Shown here one piece after another: positions 40,275 to 48,296 of a DNA stretch of 64,000 nt (its first letter is position 1; every line of letters begins with the position of its first letter). The stretch is from Spiribacter roseus (GTDB lineage: Bacteria > Pseudomonadota > Gammaproteobacteria > Nitrococcales > Nitrococcaceae): the NCBI RefSeq assembly GCF_002813635.1, contig NZ_CP016382.1, positions 744,001-808,000 on the forward strand, in the 5' to 3' direction. The notes under the pieces are model-generated. The model worked only from the letters and a program-made list of their open reading frames with translations, did no database searches and had not been told where the DNA came from. The position numbers and the translations under genes were made by a program.

Positions 40275-41234
40275 ATGAGCGAAACGGTCTTCCTCGACCG
40301 GGATACGCTGGATCGCGGCGACCTCGATCTGAGTGCCCTGGCGGACCTCAGCGACGCCTGGCGCCCGGTCGGCCGTACCGCGCCCGATGCGATCAGTGAG
40401 ACCATCGGTGAGGCGCGCATCGCCATCACCAACAAGTGTGTGATTGGTGCGCCCACGTTGGATGCCTGCCCGCAGCTTGCGCTGATCAATGTGGTGGCGA
40501 CTGGCGTGAACAACATCGACGTCGAGGCCGCCCGGGCCCGCGGCGTCACCGTGACCCATTGCCGCGGTTATGGCATCGAAGCGGTGAGTCAGCACGCGAT
40601 CACACTCATGCTGGCGCTATCCACCCGGCTGGTGGACTACCACCAGGCCGTCCAGCGCGGACGCTGGGCCCAGTCGCCGGACTTCTGCCTGCTTGACTAC
40701 CCGATCCGCGAGCTTGCCGGGCAGACACTGGTGGTGGTGGGTTATGGCGATCTGGGGGCGGCGGTGGCCCATAAGGCCGAAGCCCTGGGCATGACCGTCC
40801 AGCTTGCCGAACGCCCGGGCGTCGCGGACCCGCGCCCGGGCCGGCTGTCGTTCGAGGCGGGGGTCGAGTGCGCCGATGTCCTGACGCTGCACTGTCCGCT
40901 GACTGACGCCACTCACCGGATGATCGACGCCCGCGTCCTCGGGCGCATGAAATCCACCGCACTTCTGATCAATACCGCCCGCGGTGGGCTGATTGACGAG
41001 CCGGCACTGGCGCATGCGCTGCGCACGGGCGGGATCGGCGGGGCAGGGCTGGACGTTCTGTCCGCTGAACCACCGGTCAATGGCAATCCATTGCTCGCGC
41101 CCGGGCTGCCGAACCTGATCATCACGCCGCACAGTGCGTGGGGCAGCCGGCGCGCCCGTCAGCGGATCGTCGAGCAGAGTATCGAGAACCTGCGCGCCTG
41201 GATGGCCGGTGCGCCCATAAGGTGTGTGACATGA
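40275..41234 (+). CDS. D-2-hydroxyacid dehydrogenase (glycerate/hydroxypyruvate reductase-like)
   Basis: NAD(P)-dependent 2-hydroxyacid dehydrogenase of 319 residues, of the class that includes glycerate dehydrogenase HprA. The dinucleotide loop is LVVVGYGDLGAAVAHKAEAL. Substrate and catalytic regions are VVATGVNNIDVEAA, then LLINTARGGLIDEPALAHAL with the Arg, and a Glu/His pair from GGAGLDVLSAEPP and ITPHSAWGS. The start at 40275 (MSETVFLDRDTLDRG) was chosen over an ATG ten codons upstream because of the promoter position and family N-termini. Exact substrate is inferred only. Confidence 0.85.
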   Translation: MSETVFLDRDTLDRGDLDLSALADLSDAWRPVGRTAPDAISETIGEARIAITNKCVIGAPTLDACPQLALINVVATGVNNIDVEAARARGVTVTHCRGYGIEAVSQHAITLMLALSTRLVDYHQAVQRGRWAQSPDFCLLDYPIRELAGQTLVVVGYGDLGAAVAHKAEALGMTVQLAERPGVADPRPGRLSFEAGVECADVLTLHCPLTDATHRMIDARVLGRMKSTALLINTARGGLIDEPALAHALRTGGIGGAGLDVLSAEPPVNGNPLLAPGLPNLIITPHSAWGSRRARQRIVEQSIENLRAWMAGAPIRCVT

Positions 41235-41251
41235 ACCCAAAAGGAGCCGAC

Positions 41252-41995
41252 ATGCACGAAGGCGTTGGCGTGATCACGGGCGCCGGCACGGGGATCGGCC
41301 GGGCGCTGGCCATACATTACGCGGCCAGGGCCCAGCCGGTGCTTGCCATCGGCCGGCGCGAGGCGCCGCTGCAGGCATTGGCGGATGAATATCCGCTGGT
41401 CCGCGCCGTGCCGGCGGATGTGGCCAGCGATGCCGGCCGCGCGGCAATTATCGAGGCGCTGGGCGATCAGCCGATCCGCGCACTGGTTCATAACGCCGGG
41501 GTCCTGGAGCCGGTGGGTCCGCTGCTCGAGCAGTCGGCCGAGGCGCTCCGCAGCCATATGGCCATCAATCTGGAAGCCCCGATTGCGCTCAGTCGGGCGT
41601 TGCGGGGGCGAATGGCCAACAATGGCCGCATCCTGCACGTGTCATCGGGCGCCGCGCACCGGGCCATGCCGGGTTGGGGCGCGTACTGCATCAGCAAGGC
41701 CGCGCTGCATATGGCCTATCAGGTGCTCAAGGCCGAGATGGGCAACGCCGCGGTGCATGTCGGGAGTCTGCGCCCGGGCGTGGTGGATACGCCGATGCAG
41801 TCGCTGATCCGCTCGCAATCCGTCGATGACTTTCCAGCGGTGGAGAACTTTCGCGCGCTCAAGGCCAACGATGCCCTGACGGCGCCCGCGCAGGTGGCCA
41901 CCTTCATGGCGGCGGTCCTGGCGCTGCCGGGCGAGCGTTTCAGCGAACAGGAGTGGGACATCCGCGAGCACTGGGATCAGGTGGTGGGCGGTTGA
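41252..41995 (+). CDS. Short-chain dehydrogenase/reductase
   Basis: Classical SDR of 247 residues. Cofactor loop GVITGAGTGIGRALAIHYA, NAG motif LVHNAGVLEPVG, catalytic Ser in HVSSGAAHRAMPGWG and Tyr/Lys in AYCISKAALHMAY. Ending in a non-GG-type tail (EQEWDIREHWDQVVGG), it resembles YciK/benzil-reductase-like SDRs, but the substrate is unknown. The start at 41252 follows AAGGAG by five bases. An ATG at 41231 overlaps the previous stop as ATGA and is the alternative. Probably co-transcribed with the dehydrogenase. Confidence 0.82.
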   Translation: MHEGVGVITGAGTGIGRALAIHYAARAQPVLAIGRREAPLQALADEYPLVRAVPADVASDAGRAAIIEALGDQPIRALVHNAGVLEPVGPLLEQSAEALRSHMAINLEAPIALSRALRGRMANNGRILHVSSGAAHRAMPGWGAYCISKAALHMAYQVLKAEMGNAAVHVGSLRPGVVDTPMQSLIRSQSVDDFPAVENFRALKANDALTAPAQVATFMAAVLALPGERFSEQEWDIREHWDQVVGG

Positions 41996-42040
41996 AAGTG
42001 GCGGTCACACGGGGGCTGAGGTACTACGATGACGTCTTAC

Positions 42041-42068
42041 ATTTAACATAATATATATTATGCGCACT
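42041..42068 (-). other. dif: dif site (XerC/XerD chromosome-dimer resolution site)
   Basis: A 28-bp site that on the minus strand matches E. coli dif at 26 of 28 positions. One arm reads ATTTAACATAA on the plus strand (the XerD side, complement of TTATGTTAAAT). The central six are TATATA and the other arm TTATGCGCACT (XerC side). Differences from E. coli are one base in the centre and the outermost base. It lies in a noncoding gap (41996-42135) between the SDR and the DUF2868 gene and marks the replication terminus. The comparison sequence is from memory. Confidence 0.95.
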
Positions 42069-42135
42069 AATGGTTGGTTGGGATAAAACCCCGCTCGCTT
42101 CTGAGCCGGCCCCGACCTTGCTAACCTGTTCTGCT

Positions 42136-43401
42136 ATGGCGCTCAATTTTCACGAATGGTTGCTCACCGAATCGGTGCGACTTCATGAGCAGCAGCACGG
42201 TCGCCGCCGCGACGATGAAACGGCCAACGCCGTGGCACGCTCGACCCGTGGCGCAATGACCGATCAGCTGGCGGCCCGCGCGTCGACACTGCCGCTGGCA
42301 TCGGGTACCGCCGCGGATGTCCGGCGCCTGCAGCTTGGCGCCGCTGGCGCCGTCAGCCTGGTGATCATCGGCGCCGCCTTCGCGGGGATGCTGGTTGCCC
42401 GATCCAGTCTCCAGCCGGAAGGCATCGACACTCAGACGGCCCAGGTGGCGCTTGTGGGCCTTCCCACCCTTGCCCTGCTGGGCTGGCTTGCGGTGACGGC
42501 CGTTCGTCGCCTACGGGGCCTTAACGGCGGTCTTGCGGGGGCTGTTGCGCGCATCGCCCTTGAATCCCTTGGTCCACGATGGCTGCGCGGTGATCTGGCG
42601 GCGGATGTGACCCGTGCCGGGGTCTATCTGCTGCGAACGCGTGGCGGTCAGGCGTGCCTGGCGGCCGCGGTGCATGCGACATGGCTCGCTTATACGGGCG
42701 CGGCCGTCGCGGCTTTACTCAGCGCCGGCTCCGGGCTGGCACCGACCACTCAGATCGCGCTCTACGCGGCGCTGCCGCGGCTGCTCCTGATGCTGGGCTA
42801 CACCGCTCTCGCGGGCTATCTCAGCCGGCGCATGACACTGGATGTCACGCTGCCGGGCTACCTGCAGCTGCGCGACCGGGTGCATGCCGGCTCGGTCCCG
42901 GCCAATCAGTCCGAGGCGCCGATGGCGACCCTGCCGCGCGCCCCGCGTCAGGCCGATGAAACCGCCAGCGGCCCAGTGCGGGTGTTTGCCGCTGAGCGCA
43001 CCGCCGATGATCTTCAGGCCGCCGTGCCCGATCTCGACGCCGCGGTGCTGGGATCGGTGGATACCCGATCCGAGCGCCGCGCCCTCGCCTCGGTGTTGCG
43101 TGAGCGCCCGCACCCGCCGCCCGGGCTGCTCGCCACCTGCTCGGTGCTGCGCACGCCCGATACCGGCACGGCGCAGATCCTCGGTGACATGGCCGAGACG
43201 GCCGGCGCGCCGCTCATTCTTGTGCTGCACGACCGCCTTGCGCTTCTGGAGCGCGGCGGCGATCCCGACGCCCGTATCGCCGACTGGCACCGGCTCGCTG
43301 ATTCCATCGGCGCCGATTGTGTCGTATTCGATCATCATCAACCGGATCCGGCGGCGATTGCCTCCATTCGCCAATGGACCCATGACGCGGAGGCCTTATG
43401 A
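42136..43401 (+). CDS. DUF2868 family membrane protein
   Basis: 421-residue protein of the uncharacterised DUF2868 family. A short N-terminal cytosolic segment with MALNFHEWLLTESVRLHEQQ is followed by four hydrophobic segments (about residues 70-95, 105-125, 170-200 and 205-235), then a soluble C-terminal domain (about 290-421) with alternating beta/alpha character (VRVFAAERTADDLQAAVPDL, then PLILVLHDRLALLERG). The start at 42136 is conserved-looking, and TAACCT lies eight bases upstream; an in-frame ATG at 42070 touches dif and was rejected. The gene overlaps the GTPase gene by ATGA. The pair recurs together in other proteobacteria, from general knowledge. Confidence 0.8.
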   Translation: MALNFHEWLLTESVRLHEQQHGRRRDDETANAVARSTRGAMTDQLAARASTLPLASGTAADVRRLQLGAAGAVSLVIIGAAFAGMLVARSSLQPEGIDTQTAQVALVGLPTLALLGWLAVTAVRRLRGLNGGLAGAVARIALESLGPRWLRGDLAADVTRAGVYLLRTRGGQACLAAAVHATWLAYTGAAVAALLSAGSGLAPTTQIALYAALPRLLLMLGYTALAGYLSRRMTLDVTLPGYLQLRDRVHAGSVPANQSEAPMATLPRAPRQADETASGPVRVFAAERTADDLQAAVPDLDAAVLGSVDTRSERRALASVLRERPHPPPGLLATCSVLRTPDTGTAQILGDMAETAGAPLILVLHDRLALLERGGDPDARIADWHRLADSIGADCVVFDHHQPDPAAIASIRQWTHDAEAL

Positions 43402-44774
43402 CCGACGCCGCCCCCCTCGACATCGGAATCGTCGGGCACACCAACGCCGGCAAGACCTCACTGGTGCGCACGCTCACGCGTAACCGCAATTTCGGCGAGG
43501 TCGAGGATCGCGGTGGCACCACCCGCCGGGTGTCGGCGGCAACGCTGGATGATGGCGAGGCCACCCGCCTGCGGCTGTGGGATTCGCCGGGTCTGGAGAA
43601 CGCGCCGGCGCTGCTCGAGCATCTCGATGAATCAAGCACCGAGCGCCATGACGGACTGGCCGCCCTGCGTCGGCTACTCGACGATGCCGATATCGCCCGC
43701 CGGTTTCCCGAGGAAACCCGGGTCCTCGAGCTGACCCTGAGCTGCGATGGCCTGCTCTATGTCATTGACGTCCGCGAACCCGTGCTCGAGAAGTACAAGG
43801 ACGAGCTCGCGGTCCTCGCCGCCAGCGCGCGCCCGATCATCGCCGTGCTCAACTTCGTGGCGGCGGATGACAGCCGTGAGTCGGAATGGCGCGACGCCCT
43901 CGCCCGCGTGACGCTGCACACCGTCGTCGCTTTTGATGCGCGGGTGCGGAGCTTCGAAACCGAGTTGCAGCTCTACCGTAAGATTGCGAGCCAACTCAAT
44001 GATTTTGAACCGACGATCGAGGCCTGGATCGCCCATCGTGAGAGCGAGGAAGCCCATTGCCGGGCCGCCGCCCGCGAGACCATCGCCACCCTGTTGGTGG
44101 ATGCCGCCGCGGCCCAGCGCGCCATCCAGCCCACTGACCCCAACGGCCCGGATCCCTCGCTGGAGGCCCTCCGTGAGGCCATTCGGGCCCGCGAACAGGT
44201 CTGTAGCGAAACGCTGCTGGGCCTCTACGCGTTCGCCGACGAGGACTATGAGGATCAGGACTGGCCACTGGCGAGTGGTTACTGGCCGGATGATGTCTTC
44301 AATGCCGACTCGCTCAAGCGCTACGCCCGCCAGACCGCCATCTACGCGGGTATTGGCGTGGTACTGGGTGGCGCCCTGGGGCTCGCCACCGGCCTGATGG
44401 GCACACGGACCGGGCTGTTGCTGGGGCTGCTGGTGGGCACCGGGGTCGGCGCGGCCGTGGCCCTTGGCCCGCCGTTATGGCGGCGGTCCTACGGTCAGCA
44501 GCCGGTCTGCGTGAGTGATGAGACACTCGAGCGGCTCACCGCCCGCCAGCTGCATCTGATCAGCGCCCTCAACCACCGCGGGCATGCCACCACCGATACG
44601 CTCGCCGGGGCGCAGTCGGCGCTTTTCGAGAACAGCGAGCGGGTGGAACTGTTGCGTGAGGCGCGCCGTCATCCGGAATGGTCATCGCTGAATGCGGCCT
44701 TCCGCGATACCGCGCGACGCAACGAGGTGATCGAGCGGATCAGCGCGAGCCTGCCCGACTTCTACATCGATTGA
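43398..44774 (+). CDS. Membrane-associated GTPase with DUF3482 domain
   Basis: 458-residue Era/TrmE-like GTPase joined to a DUF3482 domain. G1 is GHTNAGKTS (residues 11-19), G2 is the GGTTRRVSA region, and G3 is DSPGLENAP. The usual NKxD G4 is replaced by AVLNFVAADD, so nucleotide specificity is uncertain. A glycine-rich membrane hairpin lies at about residues 315-355 (IGVVLGGALGLATGLMG, then GLLLGLLVGTGVGAAVALG). It is translationally coupled to the DUF2868 gene and probably forms a complex with it. Its last 13 bp overlap the convergent CC/Se gene. Cellular role unknown. Confidence 0.82.
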   Translation: MTDAAPLDIGIVGHTNAGKTSLVRTLTRNRNFGEVEDRGGTTRRVSAATLDDGEATRLRLWDSPGLENAPALLEHLDESSTERHDGLAALRRLLDDADIARRFPEETRVLELTLSCDGLLYVIDVREPVLEKYKDELAVLAASARPIIAVLNFVAADDSRESEWRDALARVTLHTVVAFDARVRSFETELQLYRKIASQLNDFEPTIEAWIAHRESEEAHCRAAARETIATLLVDAAAAQRAIQPTDPNGPDPSLEALREAIRAREQVCSETLLGLYAFADEDYEDQDWPLASGYWPDDVFNADSLKRYARQTAIYAGIGVVLGGALGLATGLMGTRTGLLLGLLVGTGVGAAVALGPPLWRRSYGQQPVCVSDETLERLTARQLHLISALNHRGHATTDTLAGAQSALFENSERVELLREARRHPEWSSLNAAFRDTARRNEVIERISASLPDFYID

Positions 44775-45091
44775 TCGTCCGGCGGTTGGCCGCCGGCATC
44801 CGGTGTTTCGACGAACAACCGGTGCCAGCCGAGCAGGCCCTCGAGGCGCACCGTCAGCGTTTGCACGCCCTCCGCAAGGGGCGCCGCGAGGTAAACATGG
44901 ATCCCGTCCACCGTCTTCAGGCGGTAGGCGTCGGCGTCGGCCGACGCCGGTGGCCCGGGTTCGGCCACCGGCAGCCGTGCCGTGCCGCCGCAGCAACCAT
45001 GCCTCGGCGCGGACCGGAGCGTGACGGCGCCGCCGTGCCCCGTCAGCCAGCGCCGGGCGCGCGGGTCGATGCGAACGCCTGCCGAGTCCAT
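44762..45091 (-). CDS. CC/Se-motif family small protein
   Basis: 109-residue soluble protein with a vicinal cysteine pair C33-C34 in RHGCCGG, the hallmark of the CC/Se-motif family, some members of which carry selenocysteine. Both residues here are encoded by ordinary TGC codons. The later part VDGIHVYLAAPLAEGVQTL looks like a beta-rich domain. It starts three bases after the ACR3 stop codon, so it is in the arsenite-exporter operon. A role in binding or handling arsenic or another thiophilic metal is inferred from the cysteines and the context. Confidence 0.75.
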   Translation of the reverse strand: MDSAGVRIDPRARRWLTGHGGAVTLRSAPRHGCCGGTARLPVAEPGPPASADADAYRLKTVDGIHVYLAAPLAEGVQTLTVRLEGLLGWHRLFVETPDAGGQPPDDQSM

Positions 45092-45094
45092 TCC

Positions 45095-46192
45095 CTAGGA
45101 CGTCGCCGTGGCGGGCGCCGCGCGCTCGAACATCGGCCGGGTCCGGTTGGCGACCTTGACCAGCGCCAGCATCAGCGGCACCTCGACAAGCACCCCGACG
45201 ACGGTCGCGAGCGCCGCCCCCGAATGGACGCCGAACAGGCCGATGGCGGCGGCCACCGCCAGTTCAAAGAAATTGCTCGCGCCGATCATCGCCCCCGGTG
45301 CGGCGATGGCATGCGGCACACCCCAGCGCTGCGCCCACAGATAGGCGATGGCGAAGATCAGCACGGTCTGGACGATCAGCGGGACGGCGATCAGGGCGAT
45401 ATGCAGGGGGTTCTGGAGGATGACTTCACCCTGGAAGGCGAACAGCAGCACCAGCGTGGCGATCAGACCGATGGGTGTGACCGGCGCGAGCCGGCGCATG
45501 AATGTCTCGTCAAACCAGGCCTGGCCCCGCCGCCGGATCACCATCACCCGGGTCAGGTAGCCGGCGGCCAGCGGGATGACGATGTACATCAGCACCGAGA
45601 GCAGCATCGTCGCCCAGGGCACCTCGATGCTTGAAAGGCCCAGCAGCAGCATCACGATGGGTGCGAACGCCACCAGCATGATCAGATCGTTGAGCGAGAC
45701 CTGCACGAGCGTATAGGCCGGGTCCCCGCGGGTCAGGTAGCTCCAGACGAACACCATCGCCGTACACGGTGCGGCGCCCAGCAGGATGGCTCCCGCCAGA
45801 TACTCCCGGGCGCGCTCCGCGGCAATGAACGGCTCGAACAGGATCAGCAGAAAAAGACCGGCAATCAGGAACATGCTGAACGGTTTGATCAGCCAGTTGA
45901 CGGTGGTGGTGATGATCAACCCGCGCGGTTGGCGTCGCACGCCCAGGATCGACGAGAAATCGATCTGCACCATCATGGGAAAGATCATCGCCCAGATCAG
46001 TACCGCGATGGGGATCGAGACCTGGGCGTATTCGAACTGCGACAGCGTGGCCGGCACCGCGGGTGCGAGCTGGCCGAGGGCCACGCCCGCGGCGATCGCG
46101 AGCGCCACCCAGACCGACAGGTAGCGCTCGAAAAAACCCATGCCCTCGCGGATATCCGGCGCCGACGGCGTCGCCTGCGGATCAGCACTCAT
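45095..46192 (-). CDS. ACR3 family arsenite efflux transporter
   Basis: Ten-helix inner-membrane exporter of the bile/arsenite/riboflavin transporter superfamily, 365 residues. The ACR3 signature GAAPCTAMVFVWSYLT carries the essential cysteine. Other helices include SIPIAVLIWAMIFPMMVQID, NWLIKPFSMFLIAGLFLLIL and APGAMIGASNFFELAVA. It exports As(III), lowering cytosolic arsenic. The start at 46192 lies six bases after GATACT. A repeated TATG-rich sequence upstream could be an operator. No arsR or arsC lies beside it. The CC/Se gene follows directly. Confidence 0.92.
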   Translation of the reverse strand: MSADPQATPSAPDIREGMGFFERYLSVWVALAIAAGVALGQLAPAVPATLSQFEYAQVSIPIAVLIWAMIFPMMVQIDFSSILGVRRQPRGLIITTTVNWLIKPFSMFLIAGLFLLILFEPFIAAERAREYLAGAILLGAAPCTAMVFVWSYLTRGDPAYTLVQVSLNDLIMLVAFAPIVMLLLGLSSIEVPWATMLLSVLMYIVIPLAAGYLTRVMVIRRRGQAWFDETFMRRLAPVTPIGLIATLVLLFAFQGEVILQNPLHIALIAVPLIVQTVLIFAIAYLWAQRWGVPHAIAAPGAMIGASNFFELAVAAAIGLFGVHSGAALATVVGVLVEVPLMLALVKVANRTRPMFERAAPATATS

Positions 46193-46198
46193 GCGGGA

Positions 46199-46236
46199 AG
46201 TATCCTTATATGCCGGTATGCGTATGTCCAGATAAG
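46199..46236 (-). promoter_or_regulatory. Candidate -10 box and operator of the ACR3 operon
   Basis: Minus-strand GATACT (46199-46204) ends six bases before the ATG at 46192. Immediately upstream, CTTAT (46205-46209) and ATAAG (46232-46236) form distant inverted ends around three spaced TATG units. This could bind an ArsR-type repressor, but that is speculative. Confidence 0.35.
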
Positions 46237-46327
46237 TCTAAGCGCTGGGCCGCTGTCATCGCAAACCCCGTCGGACCGACCGACGTGACTGGCCAATGGC
46301 CGCCGACCCCGCGATAATGCACCGCCG

Positions 46328-47548
46328 ATGCAGCCCGAGACGCCAATGGCCAGTAATGACGACACCACGCTGATCCGCACCGTCCGGATCGGCGGCACGA
46401 CTTTCACCCTGCTCGGGACCGCCCATGTCTCGCCACAGAGTATCGCGGATGTGCGCCGCGAGGTGGACCGCGGTGACTACGATACGATCGCCGTCGAACT
46501 CTGCGACAGTCGCTATCAGAACCTCATGGACCCACAGGCCGTCGAGCAGATGGATCTGTTTGAGATCCTGCGCAGCGGCAAGGCCGGTATGGTGATCGCG
46601 AGTCTGGCGTTGGGGGCCTATCAGCAGCGTCTCGCCGATCAGTTTGATATCCGCCCCGGCGCTGAACTCGAGGCCGCCATTCACGGTGGCCGCCGTCGCC
46701 GCCTGCCGGTCTGGCGCATCGATCGCGACATCGGGACGACCCTCAAGCGGGTTTACCGCAACGTCCCCTGGTGGCAGCGGCCGTCGCTGTTCATGGGTCT
46801 GATCGGCAGCCTGCTCTCGCGCGATCAGGTGAGCGCGGATGACATCGAGCGACTCAAACAGGGCGACATGCTGGAGTCGACCTTCAGCGAGTTCGCGGCC
46901 GGCTCGGCGCGCCTGTTCGAGCCGCTGATCAGCGAGCGCGACCGGTACATGGCCGCGCAGCTGCTGGCCAACATCCAGGCCGCGGAGACGACACCCCGCT
47001 CGGTCCTGGTGGTGGTGGGCGCGGGCCATCTGAGCGGGCTCGAGCAGGCGCTCAGTGACGGCATCGACGATCCGGCCGCGGAATCCCGACGTCTCGAACA
47101 GGTCCCGCCCCGGTCACGCTGGCCCAAGGTCCTGCCCTGGGTGGTGGTGGCGATCATTCTCACCGGCTTCGCCATCGGCTTTGGCCGCAGCAGCGAACTG
47201 GGCTGGCAACTGGTCGGCGACTGGGTGCTGATCAATGGCAGCCTCTGCGCGTTGGGCACCGCCCTCGCACGGGGTCATCCGTTTACGGTGATCGGCTCGT
47301 TTGTCGCCGCGCCGCTGACATCGCTCAACCCCACCATCGGGGCGGGTTTCGTAGCCGCGGCGATTGAACTGATGAGCCGCCGACCGCGGGTGGAGGACTT
47401 TCGCGGGCTGCGCGAAGCGGTGGCGGACTGGCGCGGCTGGTGGCGCAACCGGGTCGCGCGCACGCTGCTGGTGTTCCTGTTCGCGACGCTCGGCTCGGCG
47501 GCGGGCACCTATCTGGCGGGCTTTCGGATCATCGGGCAGCTCGTGTGA
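46328..47548 (+). CDS. TraB/PrgY-family protein with C-terminal membrane helices
   Basis: 406-residue protein of the TraB/PrgY family (TIKI-like fold), relatives of the enterococcal pheromone-shutdown protein. It opens with VRIGGTTFTLLGTAHVSPQS, carrying the conserved GTAHVS, followed by AVELCDSRYQNL and a conserved-type EPLISERDRYMA and VVVGAGHLSGLE. Membrane helices occupy about residues 270-405 (LPWVVVAIILTGFAIGFG and three or more further segments). Role in Gram-negatives unknown; metal-dependent protease activity is suggested for the fold. An alternative start is the ATG at 46346. The last 20 bp overlap tatD. Confidence 0.85.
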   Translation: MQPETPMASNDDTTLIRTVRIGGTTFTLLGTAHVSPQSIADVRREVDRGDYDTIAVELCDSRYQNLMDPQAVEQMDLFEILRSGKAGMVIASLALGAYQQRLADQFDIRPGAELEAAIHGGRRRRLPVWRIDRDIGTTLKRVYRNVPWWQRPSLFMGLIGSLLSRDQVSADDIERLKQGDMLESTFSEFAAGSARLFEPLISERDRYMAAQLLANIQAAETTPRSVLVVVGAGHLSGLEQALSDGIDDPAAESRRLEQVPPRSRWPKVLPWVVVAIILTGFAIGFGRSSELGWQLVGDWVLINGSLCALGTALARGHPFTVIGSFVAAPLTSLNPTIGAGFVAAAIELMSRRPRVEDFRGLREAVADWRGWWRNRVARTLLVFLFATLGSAAGTYLAGFRIIGQLV

Positions 47549-48296
47549 AGCACGCGAAGAAGTTCTCGGCGGTCTGATCGGCCACTGCCGCCGGCGACAG
47601 GCCCTTGAGCTCGGCCAGGCATTCGATCACTGAGTGCACCCAAGCGGGCCGGTTCTCCTGGCCGCGGTGCGGCACCGGGGCCAGGTAGGGGCAGTCGGTT
47701 TCCACCAGCAGTCGGTCCATGGGCAATCCCCGCGCGGTGGCGCGCAGCGACTCCGCGCGCCGGAAGGTCAGAATCCCCGATAGCGAGAGATAGAACCCCA
47801 GATCAAGCAGCCCGCGGGCCGTGGCTTCATCCTCGACAAAGCAGTGAATGACGCCACCCACCGTCTCCGCCCCGCTCTCGCGCAGAATGGCCAGCGTATC
47901 CGCGGGCGCCTGGCGGCTGTGGACGATGATCGGTCGGCCTGAGAGGCGCGCCGCCTCGATATGCCGGCGAAACCGGTCCTGCTGCCAGGTGTAGTCCCCC
48001 GGGCCATCGCCATAATCGAGCCCCGTCTCGCCGATCGCCACCACCCGTGGGTGATCGGCCATGGCGGCCAGTGCCGGGGCATCCGGATCCTCGCCGCGGC
48101 CGCAGGGATGCACCCCTACCGAGGTGTAGAAGTCATTATGGCGCTCGCTGAAGGCCGTCAATCGGTCGCGTTCCTCCACCGCGACCGCCACATTCAGGAA
48201 CGCATCCACGCCCGCTGCCCGGGCCTCGGCCAGCGCGGCATCGGCGCTCCCCGGTCGCTCGAGCAGATGGAAGTGGCAATGTGAATCCACAATCAT
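47529..48296 (-). CDS. TatD-family metal-dependent DNase
   Basis: Amidohydrolase-fold nuclease of 255 residues (YcfH/TatD type). Metal ligands are visible in IVDSHCHFHL, then the Glu in AIGETGLDYG, His in IIVHSRQA, His in GVIHCFVE and the Asp in LLVETDCPYLAP. It is the last gene of the pabC-mltG-tmk-holB series, and its ATG overlaps the holB stop. E. coli has ycfH in the same position, supporting that assignment; the biological substrate (DNA, D-aminoacyl-tRNA) is debated. Confidence 0.92.
   Translation of the reverse strand: MIVDSHCHFHLLERPGSADAALAEARAAGVDAFLNVAVAVEERDRLTAFSERHNDFYTSVGVHPCGRGEDPDAPALAAMADHPRVVAIGETGLDYGDGPGDYTWQQDRFRRHIEAARLSGRPIIVHSRQAPADTLAILRESGAETVGGVIHCFVEDEATARGLLDLGFYLSLSGILTFRRAESLRATARGLPMDRLLVETDCPYLAPVPHRGQENRPAWVHSVIECLAELKGLSPAAVADQTAENFFACFTRAAR

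Noticed and set aside
44980..45010. Selenocysteine in the CC/Se-motif protein
   Set aside because: Both positions are TGC cysteine codons with no in-frame TGA, so no recoding is needed.
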